Of a DNA stretch of 64,000 bases, positions 34,800 through 46,790 are shown in pieces. The DNA lies in the NCBI GenBank assembly GCA_963797835.1, contig CAWCRN010000026.1, positions 248,001-312,000 of the forward strand, read 5' to 3'. Source of the DNA: JBDTSW01 sp963797835 (GTDB lineage: Bacteria; Actinomycetota; Thermoleophilia; Solirubrobacterales; 70-9). Position numbers and translations under genes: made by a program. Below the pieces are notes generated by a model that made no database searches, was not told the origin of the DNA, and saw nothing but the letters and a program-made list of their open reading frames with translations. Each line of letters begins with the position of its first letter. The stretch's first letter is position 1.

Positions 34800-35360
34800 C
34801 TAGAAGTTTCTCGGGTGTCTGACGCTGAAGCCGGACGAGGATCGCATCTCCTTGCTCCATCCCGGTCCGTCACCTGCGGTCATCGACGTATCGAATCTTA
34901 GCCCAGCTATGACCGCGTACATGTGTCCGCCGTTCGCATACACCGTAATCCACTTGCCCTTGCCCTTCTTGCCCCAGCCTGTGTAGCTGCCGGAGGGCAT
35001 CGGGGAGTTCACGAAATCGCCTCCGTGGAGGGCGTAGGAGACGGCGCCCGAGCAGTCGTAGCAGTTGTCGTTCCAGCTGCCGTGGCCGCCGCCCATGCAG
35101 TAGCCCTTGCCCTTGGCGATGTCGTTCGCGGCGGCGATCACCTGCTTGACCCGGGAGGGGGCGTTGGAGGGCGCGACGGCCTTGCCGTCGCGCAGCTTCG
35201 CCTTGCCGGCGGGTCCACCGCCGTCGCCGCCGGAGCCTGGTCCGCCGACGCCGCCGGAGCCGGCGAGCGCCGGGGTGGCGCCGACCAGCGCCATCGTCGC
35301 GCAGACGGCGGCGACGGCCAGCGGCCGGGCGCGGCGGCTCGAGGGGGATTTGGAGGACAA
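34800..35360 (-). CDS. Secreted NlpC/P60-like peptidoglycan hydrolase
   Basis: 186 residues. Signal peptide: RPLAVAAVCATMALVGATPALA. A Gly-rich linker is followed by a C40-type domain: VKQVIAAANDIAKGKGYCMG, the likely catalytic Cys in NCYDCSGAVSYALHGG, and the His in ANGGHMYAVIAGLRFDTS. It would cut peptide stems of the cell wall. The TTG at 35360 has AAGGAG 10 nt upstream. The leader carries a c-di-AMP riboswitch, as do many actinobacterial cell-wall hydrolases. The C-terminus SVRHPRNF is typical of this group. Confidence 0.85.
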   Translation of the reverse strand: MSSKSPSSRRARPLAVAAVCATMALVGATPALAGSGGVGGPGSGGDGGGPAGKAKLRDGKAVAPSNAPSRVKQVIAAANDIAKGKGYCMGGGHGSWNDNCYDCSGAVSYALHGGDFVNSPMPSGSYTGWGKKGKGKWITVYANGGHMYAVIAGLRFDTSMTAGDGPGWSKEMRSSSGFSVRHPRNF

Positions 35361-35381
35361 GATTCGGTTTCTCCTTCTTGT

Positions 35382-35556
35382 GCCTGCGGGGTTAGCTGAC
35401 GGGCTGGCGCTAAAGGAGTCGCGCCCTCACTGACGAGGAGTTCGCCCCAACTGGTTGGTTCCCCCGCTCCCGGCGACACGTGGCCACCGAGACTCGGCTT
35501 TACCGTTTACGGACCGGCGGAAGGCTAGCGGTTCGGTAAGACGTTTGCAAGCAAGC
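35382..35556 (-). ncRNA. c-di-AMP riboswitch (ydaO-yuaA type) leader
   Basis: Read on the minus strand, the 3' end CCCGTCAGCTAACCCCG then CAGGC matches the highly conserved closing segment of ydaO riboswitches. GGGGAACCAA and GGGGCGAA lie in the middle, and GCTTGC (35552-35547) can pair with GCAGGC (35387-35382) as P1. It ends about 22 nt before the TTG of the hydrolase gene. In known cases c-di-AMP binding turns expression off. Confidence 0.85.
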
Positions 35557-35576
35557 CCTAACAAATGGGCTGGGCA

Positions 35577-35597
35577 CCAGGCACGAGCCGTGCCTGG
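35577..35597. terminator. Perfect 9-bp hairpin after the thioredoxin-fold gene
   Basis: CCAGGCACG-AGC-CGTGCCTGG, 4 nt beyond the stop of the glutaredoxin/GST-like gene (minus strand). No U-tract follows, so it is a weak terminator candidate; it also lies just upstream of the riboswitch leader. Confidence 0.55.
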
Positions 35598-35600
35598 GGG

Positions 35601-35891
35601 CTAGGAGGCCGGATTGGCCTCCGCCCACTCGACGATGCCCCTGGAGTCGGAGATGACCTCGCCCGAGTCCGTCACAAGCACTGGGACCATCGTGCTGCCC
35701 GAGAGCTCCTCGACCTCCCTGCGGCCGTCGGTCGTGACGTGAAAGAGCTTGGGCCCGACGCCCAGGCCGTGGACCTTCTGCACCTCGGGGTCGTGGCCGG
35801 CGTCGCGCAGCGCGTTGTAGGCGTTGCGGCAGGGGTGACCCCCGGGGCGCAGGGGGCTGGGGAAGGTCCCCCAGCAGACGTAGAGCTTCAT
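35601..35891 (-). CDS. Glutaredoxin/GST N-terminal-domain protein
   Basis: 96 residues with a thioredoxin-like fold: MKLYVCWGTFPSP opens with a beta strand and a CWGT segment in place of the usual CPYC, then HPCRNAYNALRDAGHDPEVQ and STMVPVLVTDSGEVISDSRG, the cis-proline and 'ESxaI'-like glutathione-site pattern, ending IVEWAEANP. Probably glutathione- or mycothiol-fold-related; the redox Cys pair is incomplete. ATG at 35891, 7 nt after TAGGGT (leaderless form). Divergent from the SDR gene. Confidence 0.75.
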   Translation of the reverse strand: MKLYVCWGTFPSPLRPGGHPCRNAYNALRDAGHDPEVQKVHGLGVGPKLFHVTTDGRREVEELSGSTMVPVLVTDSGEVISDSRGIVEWAEANPAS

Positions 35892-35898
35892 CGGCCGC

Positions 35899-35918
35899 AC
35901 CCTACCGGGTGTTAGCGT
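35899..35918. promoter_or_regulatory. Divergent leaderless promoters
   Basis: Minus strand: TAGGGT (35904-35899) then 7 nt then ATG at 35891. Plus strand: TAGCGT (35913-35918) then 7 nt then GTG at 35926. Neither gene has a ribosome-binding site, so both transcripts probably begin at or near the start codon. Confidence 0.65.
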
Positions 35919-35925
35919 CCGGGCC

Positions 35926-36726
35926 GTGGAGCTGAACGGCAAGAAGGTGCTGCTGACGGGGGCGACCGGGGGCCTCGGCCGCGCCATCGCGGCCACGCTC
36001 GCGGGACGAGGCGCCAGGCTGATCCTCTCCTCGCGCAAGCCCGACGAGCTCGACGAGCTGATCGCGTCGCTCCCGGGCAACGGGCACCGAGCGATCGTCT
36101 CGGACCTGGCCGACGAGGGAGCAGCGGAGCGGTTGGTGGATGAGTCCGGCCCGGTTGACGTCCTCGTCGCCAATGCCGGCCTGTCCGGCGGCGGACGTCT
36201 CGAAAGCTTCTCCGAGCAGGCCCTCGAGGCCGCGCTTCGAGTGAATTTCGAGACTCCGATCCGTCTCGCTCGGGCCGTCCTGCCCGGCATGCTCGAGCGG
36301 GACGAGGGCCACCTCGTGTTCATCGCCTCGCTTCAGGCCAAGGTGGCCCTCGCGCGCAGCTCGGTCTACTCGGCGACGAAGTTCGGCTTACGGGGCTTCG
36401 CGCTCTCGCTTCGCGATGACCTGCACGGCACCGGGGTCGGTTCCTCCGTGGTGCTCCCCGGCTTCATCCGCGACGCGGGCATGTTCGCCGACTCCGGTCA
36501 GCGCGCACCGGCCGGGCTGGGGACGAGCTCACCGGAGGAGGTCGGCGAGGGAGTCGTGCGAGCGGTTGAGCGCGATCGTGCGGAGGTGGTCGTCGCCCCT
36601 CTCCTGCAGGGCCTCGGTGCCGGGGTTGGATTGCGCCTGCCCCGGCTCACTTCGCTGCTCACCCGCCGCAGCTCAGCGAAGGTGGCCGACAAGGTCGTCG
36701 AGGGTCAGGCATCGGCGAAGCCGTAG
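35926..36726 (+). CDS. Short-chain dehydrogenase/reductase
   Basis: 266 residues. Cofactor motif LLTGATGGLGRAIAATLAGR, NAGLSGGG, and the catalytic SVYSATKFGLRGF (Tyr-x-x-x-Lys). Position after the second strand (SSRKPDEL) suggests NADP(H). Substrate cannot be told. GTG start without ribosome site, 7 nt after TAGCGT. Confidence 0.9.
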   Translation: MELNGKKVLLTGATGGLGRAIAATLAGRGARLILSSRKPDELDELIASLPGNGHRAIVSDLADEGAAERLVDESGPVDVLVANAGLSGGGRLESFSEQALEAALRVNFETPIRLARAVLPGMLERDEGHLVFIASLQAKVALARSSVYSATKFGLRGFALSLRDDLHGTGVGSSVVLPGFIRDAGMFADSGQRAPAGLGTSSPEEVGEGVVRAVERDRAEVVVAPLLQGLGAGVGLRLPRLTSLLTRRSSAKVADKVVEGQASAKP

Positions 36727-36765
36727 GCACGGGCCCGCAGCATCCCCACCGGGTAGCCTCAAACC

Positions 36766-39568
<2,803 letters not shown>

Positions 39569-39595
39569 GCCCTTGGAACCACCTGGAACTGGCTA

Positions 39596-39710
39596 TTGAC
39601 AGCAGGGGCCCCTATGCATCAGAATGCGTGATAACCCGCAGATCCGGGTGCAGGGAGCGCAGGGGGAGGATTTCAAGACTCGTCCCCGGCCAGTCCCGCC
39701 TCCGGGGACG
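39596..39710 (+). other. Non-coding stretch after aconitase with a promoter-like motif and a hairpin
   Basis: The gene-free 39569-39801 holds TTGACA (39596-39601), an 18-nt spacer and CAGAAT (39620-39625), then a perfect 9-bp hairpin CGTCCCCGG (39681-39689) / CCGGGGACG (39702-39710). This could be a small RNA of about 80 nt, or simply terminators between two convergent genes. I see no tRNA fold and no convincing reading frame. Confidence 0.35.
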
Positions 39711-39801
39711 ATCGCGTCGGCATCCCTCCCTGGCTACCGACGCGCAGGCGTGGCGCGGGCCGTGTGGACCCCCTGCCTCCCGCGGCCCCGCCTCGCCATG
39801 C

Positions 39802-40911
39802 CTACGAACGGGTGACGGGCCCGCCCTCGAAGCGGGCGACGTCGTCCAGCTCGGCGTCGATCGCGGCGCGGGTCGGGCCGTCGAGCCCGCCGAACGGCAA
39901 GAGCTCGGCGTGGAGCTTGTTCGCCCGTCGCCGCAGGCGCCAGGTGCCCACCGCGGCGCCGCCGACCGTTATGGGCGGATGGAGCACGCCTCCGCCCGGT
40001 CCGATCTTCGGCCAGTGTCCCGGCGGGGCGATGAAGTCGCGGGCGCGGTGGCCCATCAGGTAGGTGTCGAACGCGGGCAGCAGCCGGACCAGGTCGGCTT
40101 CGACGGGGCGCGGCGCGCGGCCCTTCGGCTGCCAGGCCGAGGCGCCGAGGGCGCTCACCTCGCGCAGCTCGCCCCCGATCGCCGCCATCCCGGCTCGGAC
40201 GTCGCCCAGCGGCAGGCCCGCCCAGCCGGCGAAGTCCGCCTCCGTGGCGGGCCCGAAGGCGGCGAGGTAGCGGCGGGCGAGCTCGGCCAGGGCGGCACCG
40301 CGGTCGAGGTCCGGGAGACGCGGCAGCCAGTCGGCGGCCAGGACGAGCTTCGTGCCTCCCCCGTCACCCGGCCCGAGCGCCGCGACGCCGGTGGAGACGG
40401 CCAGGGGGAAGATGTGGACGCGCCGGCTCGCGTCCATCGGGATGCCGGCCCGCTCGAGGCGGCCGGATAGCTCGGAGCGTGTGAGGGGTCCCTCGGCGAG
40501 GTGCTTTCGGATCAGTGAGAGGACGCGCTCCTGGGCGTTGGCGTCGAGTCCGAACTGGCCCAGGCGGCGGCGGTTGAAGGCCGCCATCAGCGGGGCGAAG
40601 AGGGGGCGGATGAACGGGAGGTCCTCGGCTGCCATCAGGTGCGCCGTGTTCCTCATCGCCCAGAGGCGGACGATCGAGCGTTCCTCGGTGCGGGCGCGCT
40701 CGACGTCCGCAGCCGTGAGCGTGGGGTGTCGCGAGCGCAGCGAGAGGCGGCCGGCCGGCGGCTCCTGCGCCTGGGCGCCGCCGATCACGCGCAGGATGTC
40801 GGCTGGGTGACCGTGGGTGCGGGGTCGGTGAAGGAGCTGCCGCGCAGCGCGGACGCGGGCGAGGCGGGCGAGCTCCGACTCGCTCGGCGCGGCGGAATCG
40901 CTTTGGCTCAA
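39802..40911 (-). CDS. Winged-helix DNA-binding protein (AlkZ/YcaQ-like HTH_42 family)
   Basis: 369 residues. N-terminal helical region RVRAARQLLHRPRTHGHPAD with VIGGAQAQEP, then SIVRLWAMRNTAHLMAAEDL and LVLAADWLPRLPDLDRGAAL, and C-terminal PAFDTYLMGHRARDF with TWRLRRRANKLHAELLPFGG. This is the 'winged helix DNA-binding domain' family related to the crosslink-repair glycosylase AlkZ/YcaQ. The canonical QxQ/QxD catalytic motif is represented only by AQAQEP, so glycosylase activity is uncertain. TTG start in a TTGA overlap with the DUF3817 gene. Confidence 0.82.
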   Translation of the reverse strand: MSQSDSAAPSESELARLARVRAARQLLHRPRTHGHPADILRVIGGAQAQEPPAGRLSLRSRHPTLTAADVERARTEERSIVRLWAMRNTAHLMAAEDLPFIRPLFAPLMAAFNRRRLGQFGLDANAQERVLSLIRKHLAEGPLTRSELSGRLERAGIPMDASRRVHIFPLAVSTGVAALGPGDGGGTKLVLAADWLPRLPDLDRGAALAELARRYLAAFGPATEADFAGWAGLPLGDVRAGMAAIGGELREVSALGASAWQPKGRAPRPVEADLVRLLPAFDTYLMGHRARDFIAPPGHWPKIGPGGGVLHPPITVGGAAVGTWRLRRRANKLHAELLPFGGLDGPTRAAIDAELDDVARFEGGPVTRS

Positions 40912-41222
40912 CCTGCGGCGCGCCGGCGGTCCAGCCACTCCAGCGCGATCACGCTGCCGACCGGGCCGACGGGCGTCATCGTCGCGGCCAGCAGCGTGTA
41001 GGGAGCCTCGCGGCGCAGGATCGCGACCCAGATGAGGAGGGCGAGCGCGATGAACCCGAGGCCGTGCGCCCAGCCGAAGATCATCGTTTCGTTCTCGAAC
41101 CCAGGCGCCAGCCAGAACACGACCAGCGCTGCGAACAACCCGAGCTCGAACCACGACGCACGCCGTACCCACGGGTAAAGCCGCCCGGGCACGGGCTCCC
41201 TCAACGCTTGCTGGGCTTCCAC
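40908..41222 (-). CDS. DUF3817 small membrane protein
   Basis: 104 residues with three hydrophobic segments: SWFELGLFAALVVFWLAPGF, GWAHGLGFIALALLIWVAIL and the last, ending LEWLDRRRAAG. The pattern with HG in the middle helix fits the DUF3817 family, function unknown. I use the GTG at 41222; GTG at 41195 is another option. The stop overlaps the next gene's TTG. Confidence 0.78.
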   Translation of the reverse strand: MEAQQALREPVPGRLYPWVRRASWFELGLFAALVVFWLAPGFENETMIFGWAHGLGFIALALLIWVAILRREAPYTLLAATMTPVGPVGSVIALEWLDRRRAAG

Positions 41223-41310
41223 TCCGCCGAGGCTACCGACCCCCGCCGCCCAGCCGGGGGAGCGGCCGGCCGCACACCGAGCCGCAACCTGCGCGCGGGG
41301 GCACCGCACG

Positions 41311-41355
41311 GGCTTCCGGGGTTGGGGTCGATATGCGGACCCAACCTGGAGAACC
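41311..41355. repeat. 44-bp palindromic element, copy B (5' flank of the DUF559 gene)
   Basis: Inner arms GGTTGGGGTC and GACCCAACC around GATATGCG; outer CTTCC and GGAGAA are partly complementary. The ATG at 41333 lies in its loop, so the element supplies the start codon and first codons (MRTQPG) of the following gene. The 31-bp core matches copy C at 42245-42287 with few differences. Confidence 0.85.
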
Positions 41356-42243
41356 TTGGCCCGCGCGAGCATTCGAGTGGTTTGCGAGTCGCCAGGCCGG
41401 CCACGTCGCGCGGCGCCAGCTTCTTGCCGCGGGGGTTCACCCGAGCGCCGTCCGCCGGCGAGTGTCCGGGGGCTACCTGCTGCCCGTGCACCGGGGCATC
41501 TACCAGGTCGCGCACCGGGCGCCGTCCCGGTTCGGTCCGGAGTTCGCGGCGGTGCTTGCGTGCGGTCCCGGGGCACTGATCAGCCATCGCAGTGCCGCCC
41601 ACGCATACGACCTGCTCTCCTACCCAGCCGCCGGGCAGTCTGGGTCACGACCACGGCCGAGCGGAACGTTCGCGGCGTGAGAACTACCCAGACTCGCGTC
41701 CTCGGGCCCCGCGAGGTCGGCTTCATCGGCTGGCTGCCGATCACCAGCCCGGCTCGGACCCTCATCGACCTGGCTGGGGTCGTGGAGTTCGAGCGTTTCG
41801 AGGAGGCCGTGGCCGCTGCGCAGGTTCGTCGGCTGGTGAGGGAGGGGGAGCTCCGGGCGCAGCTGGCGAGGAGCAACGGCCGCCGCGGGGCGAAGGCCCT
41901 GCGAGGCCTCCTTGATCGGCTCGCTCCGCCCGCCGCGACCAGGTCGAAGGCCGAGCGGCTGCTCCTGCGGCTCATCCGCCGTGCCGGTCTTCCCGAGCCG
42001 CTCGTCAATACGAAGCTGGGCCGCTGGTACCCCGACTTCCACTGGCCCGAGCACGGGCTGGTCGCCGAGTTCGACTCGACCGGCTTTCACCAGGACATCG
42101 GCGCTTTCCGGCGCGACCGGGAGAAGAGCAACGAGCTTCAGCTCAGAGGCGTCGTTGTACTTCGCTTCACCTGGTACGAGCTGACCCGCCAGCCAGACCG
42201 GCTCGAGGCGCGTCTTCGCCAGGCGCTGGGCGTCGGTCGCTGA
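41333..42243 (+). CDS. AbiEi-like wHTH + DUF559 (Vsr/PD-(D/E)XK-like) protein
   Basis: About 303 residues if one missing base near 41640 is restored (YPAAG then VWVTTTAERNV). N-terminal winged helix of the AbiEi antitoxin type: HVARRQLLAAGVHPSAVRRR, VHRGIYQV, ACGPGALISHRSAAHAYDLL. C-terminal DUF559 nuclease-like domain: WYPDFHWPEHGLVAEFDSTG, HQDIGAFRRDREKSNELQLR and VVVLRFTWYEL. The PD...E-F-D residues fit a PD-(D/E)XK site. Such genes occur in many copies in actinobacteria, function unproven (defence or repair). It is bounded exactly by two palindromes; its own start codon is inside one. The frame loss could be an error or real decay. Confidence 0.8.
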
Positions 42244-42244
42244 C

Positions 42245-42287
42245 GTTTCCAGGTTGGGGTCGATATGCGGACCCAACCCGGAAAACC
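42245..42287. repeat. 44-bp palindromic element, copy C (3' flank of the DUF559 gene)
   Basis: Begins 1 nt after the DUF559 gene stop. Arms GTTTCC-GGTTGGGGTC and GACCCAACC-GGAAAACC around GATATGCG; nearly perfect. Same orientation as copy B, so the gene lies between direct copies of a palindrome. It is also placed between convergent genes and could end both transcripts. Confidence 0.85.
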
Positions 42288-42316
42288 CGGCCGGGGCAGC
42301 GGCGCGGCCCGCGGCC

Positions 42317-45300
42317 CTAGCCCGCGAGCGCCGTGAGCACGATCCGCTCCTGCTCGGAGCGGTGTGCGGCCGGGTAGCCCTCGCTGGGGCTGGCGCGCTG
42401 GGGGCGGCCCACGTAGCGGAACTCGACGCCCTCGGGCGCGATCTCCGGCTCCCTGCGGAACATCACCTTCCACGCGCCCATGTTCTGTGGCTCCTCCTGG
42501 ACCCAGACGATCTCCTCCAGGTTCGGGTAGGAGGCGACCAGGTCCCTGATCTGCTGCTTGGCGAAGGGATAGAGGAGCTCGACCCTGGCGATCGCGACCG
42601 TCTCGGCGCTCTCGCGGCGCTCGTGGCCGTCCATGTCGTAGTAGATCTTCCCCGAGCACAGCACCAGCCGCTTGACCTTCTCCTTGCGGTCCTGGGCGCG
42701 CGGATCGTCCAGCACGAACTGGAACGAGCCCTCGGTGAGGTCCTTCAAGCGTGGACGCTGCCGCCGGCAGGCGCAGCAGGCCCTTCGGCGTGAACACGAC
42801 CAACGGCCGCGGCTTCGCGATCCGGGCCTGGCGGCGGAGCAGGTGGAAGTACTGCGCCGCCGTGGTCGGGTTCGCGATCCGCATGTTGCCCTCGGCCGAG
42901 AGCGCGATGAACCGCTCGATCCGGGCGCTCGAGTGCTCGGGCCCGGAGCCCTCGTAGCCGTGCGGGAGCAGAAGCGTCAGGCGCGTGGTCTGGCCCCACT
43001 TCGACTCGCCGGCGGCAATGAAACTGTCGATGATCACCTGGCCGGAGTTGGCGAAGTCGCCGAACTGCGCCTCCCACAGGATCAGGCTCTCCGGGGAGGC
43101 GGCTGAATAGCCGTACTCGAACCCGAGGCAGGCGGCCTCGGAAAGGGGGCTGTTGTGCAGCTCCATCGGGGCGAGCGCGCCCGACAGGTTCTGGATCGGG
43201 GCGTACTCGAGGCCGGTCTTCTCGTCGTGCAGCACCAGGTGGCGGTTCGAGAAGGTGCCGCGCTCGGTGTCCTGGCCGGTGAGCCGGATGTGCGTGCCCT
43301 CGGTGAGCAGCGACGCGAATGCCAGCGCCTCGGCGTGCCCCCACTCGATCGGCCCCTCGTCGAGGATCTCCAGCCGCTTCAAGAGCGGCTTGCGGAGCTT
43401 GCGGTGGATGGTGAAGCTCTCCGGGACCTTCAGCAGCTCCTCGTTCAGCGAGCGCAGCCGCTTCTCCGAGACGGCCGTCTCCACCTCCGGGCTCTTGGTC
43501 CGGTCGAGCTCGCCGGTGCCGACCGCGGTCGAGCTCGGGTCCTCGTAGTCGCCCGCCTCCATCTTCGCCCGCAGGTCCTTGAGGGAGCCCGACAGCTCCT
43601 CCCGCTGGCCCGCGGCGGCGGCCTCGACCTCCTCGGCGCTGACGACGCCCTCCCGCTCGAGCTGCGCCGCGTAGATCTCCGAGACCGGCGGGTGGTCCTT
43701 GATCTGGGCGGCCTGCTCGGGCTGCGTGTAGGCGGGCTCGTCGGTCTCGTTGTGGCCGTAGCGCCGGTAGCCGATGACGTCGATGACGACGTCGCGCCCC
43801 CAGCGCTCGCGATAGGCCATCGCGAGGCGGATCGCCGAGATGCACGCCTCGGCGTCGTCGGCGTTGACGTGGATGATCGGGACGTTGAAGCCCTTCGCCA
43901 TGTCGCCTGCGTAGGGGGTCGAGCGGCCCTCCTCCGGATCGGTCGTGAAGCCCACCTGGTTGTCGGTGATGATGTGGACGGTGCCGCCCGTCGAGTAGCC
44001 GTTGAGCGCCTGGAGGTTGAGCGTCTCGGCCACGACGCCCTGGGCCGGGAACGCCGCGTCGCCGTGAAGCAGCAGCGGCACGGCCACGCTGGGGTTGTGG
44101 TGGAGCCTCGGCCCCGAGTGCTCGGTCTGCGCGGCGCGGGCGCCTCCTGTGACCACCGGGTTGACGAACTCGAGGTGGCTCGGGTTCGGGTAGAGGCGGA
44201 CCTTGATCTGCTCGGCGTCCGGCGGTCGTGACGATGCCCTCCGCTCCGTGGTGGTACTTGACGTCGCCGGTGCCCGACGTGGGCAGGGCCGCGATCGCCT
44301 TCACCTGATCCAGCGCCTTGGCCCCCTCGAACTCGGCGAGGATCGACTGGACGGAGCGCCCGAGGTTGTTGACGAGGACCGCGAGGCGCCCCCGGTGGGC
44401 CATGCCGATGACGACCTCCTCGGCGCCGCCGCGCCGGGCGAGGGTGACCAGCTCGTCGATCATCGGCACGACCGTGTCGAGGCCCTCGATCGAGAACATC
44501 TTCTGGCCGAGGTACGCCTTCTGGATGAACCGCTCGAAGCCGTAGACGGCGGCCAGGCGCTGCCGAAGCCACTTCTTCTCGTCTGCGGTCAGCGGCGTGC
44601 GGTGGGCGCCGGTCTCGATCATGTCGCGCAGCCACATCCGCTGCTGGTGCGAGGAGAGGTGCTCGATCTGGTAGGCGATCGTGCCGCAGTAGGCCTCGCG
44701 CATCCGCGGCAGCGCCTCCAGCAGCGTCTCGCCCTCGACCCCGATCCGAAGGATGTGGGCGGGGATGCGCGCCATCAGCTCCGGCGTGAGGTTGAGGTTC
44801 TCGGGCTCCAGCGCCGGGTCGCCCTTCGGCTCCTTGCCGAGGGGGTTGACGTTCGCGGCCAGGTGCCCGTGCGTCCGGTACGCCTTGAGCAGGGAGGTCG
44901 CGGCCTGCACCCCCTGGAGCAGCTCCTCGTCCGGCTGTGCCGTCGGTGCGCCCGCCGCCGGCGCGGGCGGGCCCGCCGGAAGCGGGGGAGCGGATGTCGA
45001 GGCGGCGTAGGCGTTGGTGACCACGGTGGTGGCGACGCTCAGGTGCTCGGCCACCGCCTCGTAGAAGTCGTCCTCGCCCTGCAGCAGCTGGTCGATCCGG
45101 CGCAGGAACGAGCCGGACTCCGCCCCCTGGATCACCCGGTGGTCGTAGGTGGACGTCATCGTCATCACCTTCGAGATGCCGAGCGCCTTGATCTTCTCGG
45201 CCGGGGCATGTGCCCACTCAACCGGGTAGGCGATCGAGCCGGTGGCGACGATCGTGCCCTGTCCCGCCATCAGCCTCGGCACGGACGCGACGGTCCCGAG

Positions 45301-46695
45301 CCCGCCGGGGTTGGTGAGGGTGATGTTCGCGCCCTGGAAGTCGTCGGCGGTGAGCTTGTTCTCGCGCGTCTTGGTGATCAGGTCCTCGTAGTAGGAATGG
45401 AAGCCGGCGAAGTCGAGGCCGCTCGCGCCCTTGATCGCAGGCACCATCAGCGAGCGCTGGCCCTTGCGCTCGACGTCCACGGCGATCCCGAGGCTCACCC
45501 CCCCGGGCTCGACGACGAACGGCTTTCCATCTCGCTCGACGAAGGTGCGCCCCATCACCGGGAACTCCTCGCGCGGCCTTCACGATGGCCCAGGCGACCA
45601 GATGCGTGAACGAGATCTTCATCCCGCGGTCCTTCAGGACACCGTTCAGCGCCTTGCGCTTGGCGTCGAGGACGTCCACGGGCACGGTCCTGAACGAGGT
45701 CGCCGTCGGGATCGCGCGGCTCTCGTTCATCGCCTTCGCGAGCATCGCCGCAGGCCCGCGCAGGGGCTTCTCCTCGCCCGCTGCCGCGGCCGCCGGAGCG
45801 GCGGCGCCCTTGCCGTCGGCGGCAGCCTCGACGTCGGCCTTCACGACCTTGCCGCCTGATCCGGTTCCCTGGATCGTGCCGATGTCGATGCCCCGCTCGG
45901 CGGCCATCCGGCGGGCCACAGGTGAGGCACGGCCTGAACCATCGCCTGCCGCCTCCTCCGCTGCGCGTCCGGGGGCGGCAGGGTCCGAGGCAGGCAGGCC
46001 ATGGCCGGACGGCTTCGCCCCTGCCGGGGCGGCCCCCGCGCTCATCTCCGCCAGCGGCTGGCCCACCGCCACGACGTCGTCCGGCTGGACCAGAAGCTTC
46101 GTGATCGTGCCGCTCGCAGGGCGCCGGCACCTCGGCGTCGACCTTGTCGGTCGAGACCTCGATCACCGTCTCGCCCTCCTCGACCGCGTCGCCCTCGGCC
46201 ACGTGCCACTCGAGCACGGTGCCCTCGGTGACCGACTCGCCCATCTCTGGCATCGCGATGACGACGACTCCGCCGCCGTCCTCAGCTCCGCTTCCGGTGT
46301 CGGCGGGCAGTGCCGGGCTCGGCGGTCCCCGCGGGGCTTCCTCGCCCAGGTCGGCGTCGCCTTCTCCGGTGCGCCTCGGCGGTCAGGCCGGGGCCCGGCT
46401 GCTCGCCCGCGGCGGGCTCGGTGGGCGCCGTTGCCCCGTTGCCCGAGCCGTTCGGGTCGAGCTGGGCCAGCACCTGGCCCACGGCGACGGTGTCGTCGAC
46501 CTGGGCCATGATCTTCTGGATCACGCCGCTCGCGGGGGCCGGCACCTCGGCGTCGACCTTGTCGGTCGATACCTCGACGACCGTCTCGCCCTCCTCCACG
46601 AACTCGCCCTCGGCCTTGTGCCACTCGAGGACCACTCCCTCGGTGACGGACTCCCCCATCTGGGGCATTTGGATCTCGACCACGCCGTCAGGCAT
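42317..46695 (-). CDS. kgd: 2-oxoglutarate dehydrogenase, lipoyl2-E3BD-E2-E1 fusion (Kgd type)
   Basis: One polypeptide of about 1457 residues once five extra bases are removed (near 46375, 46121, 45573, 44221 and 42750); the length then divides exactly. Order: lipoyl domain 1 (about 1-80; lysine in STDKVDAEVPAP), acidic/Pro linker, lipoyl domain 2 (about 145-220; STDKVDAEVPAP again), E3-binding-like segment (SPVARRMAAERGIDIGTIQG), E2 core ending STYDHRVIQGAESGSF, then E1 with GMAHRGRLAVL, GDAAFPAQGVVAETLNLQAL and HIITDNQVGFTT (TPP site). Mycobacterial and corynebacterial Kgd/OdhA have the E2 core and E1 but, as far as known, no lipoyl domains. It would turn 2-oxoglutarate to succinyl-CoA with a separate E3. 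ATG at 46695 after GGCGGGGAA. Confidence 0.88.
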
Positions 46696-46790
46696 TTCCC
46701 CGCCTGAGTGTATGACCTTGGCGGCCGGCTGGACGGCCGAATGCCGGCTAGTGAACGCGGTGTCGCTCGAGCGCCTCCTCGCGGGCGCGG

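Noticed and set aside
35601..35891. Calling the thioredoxin-fold gene a true glutaredoxin
   Set aside because: The usual CPYC pair is not present; only the fold pattern and cis-proline are visible.
42317..46695. Reading kgd as a decayed pseudogene
   Set aside because: Five +1 breaks in an essential TCA gene with all active-site motifs kept and exact restoration of length do not look like decay.
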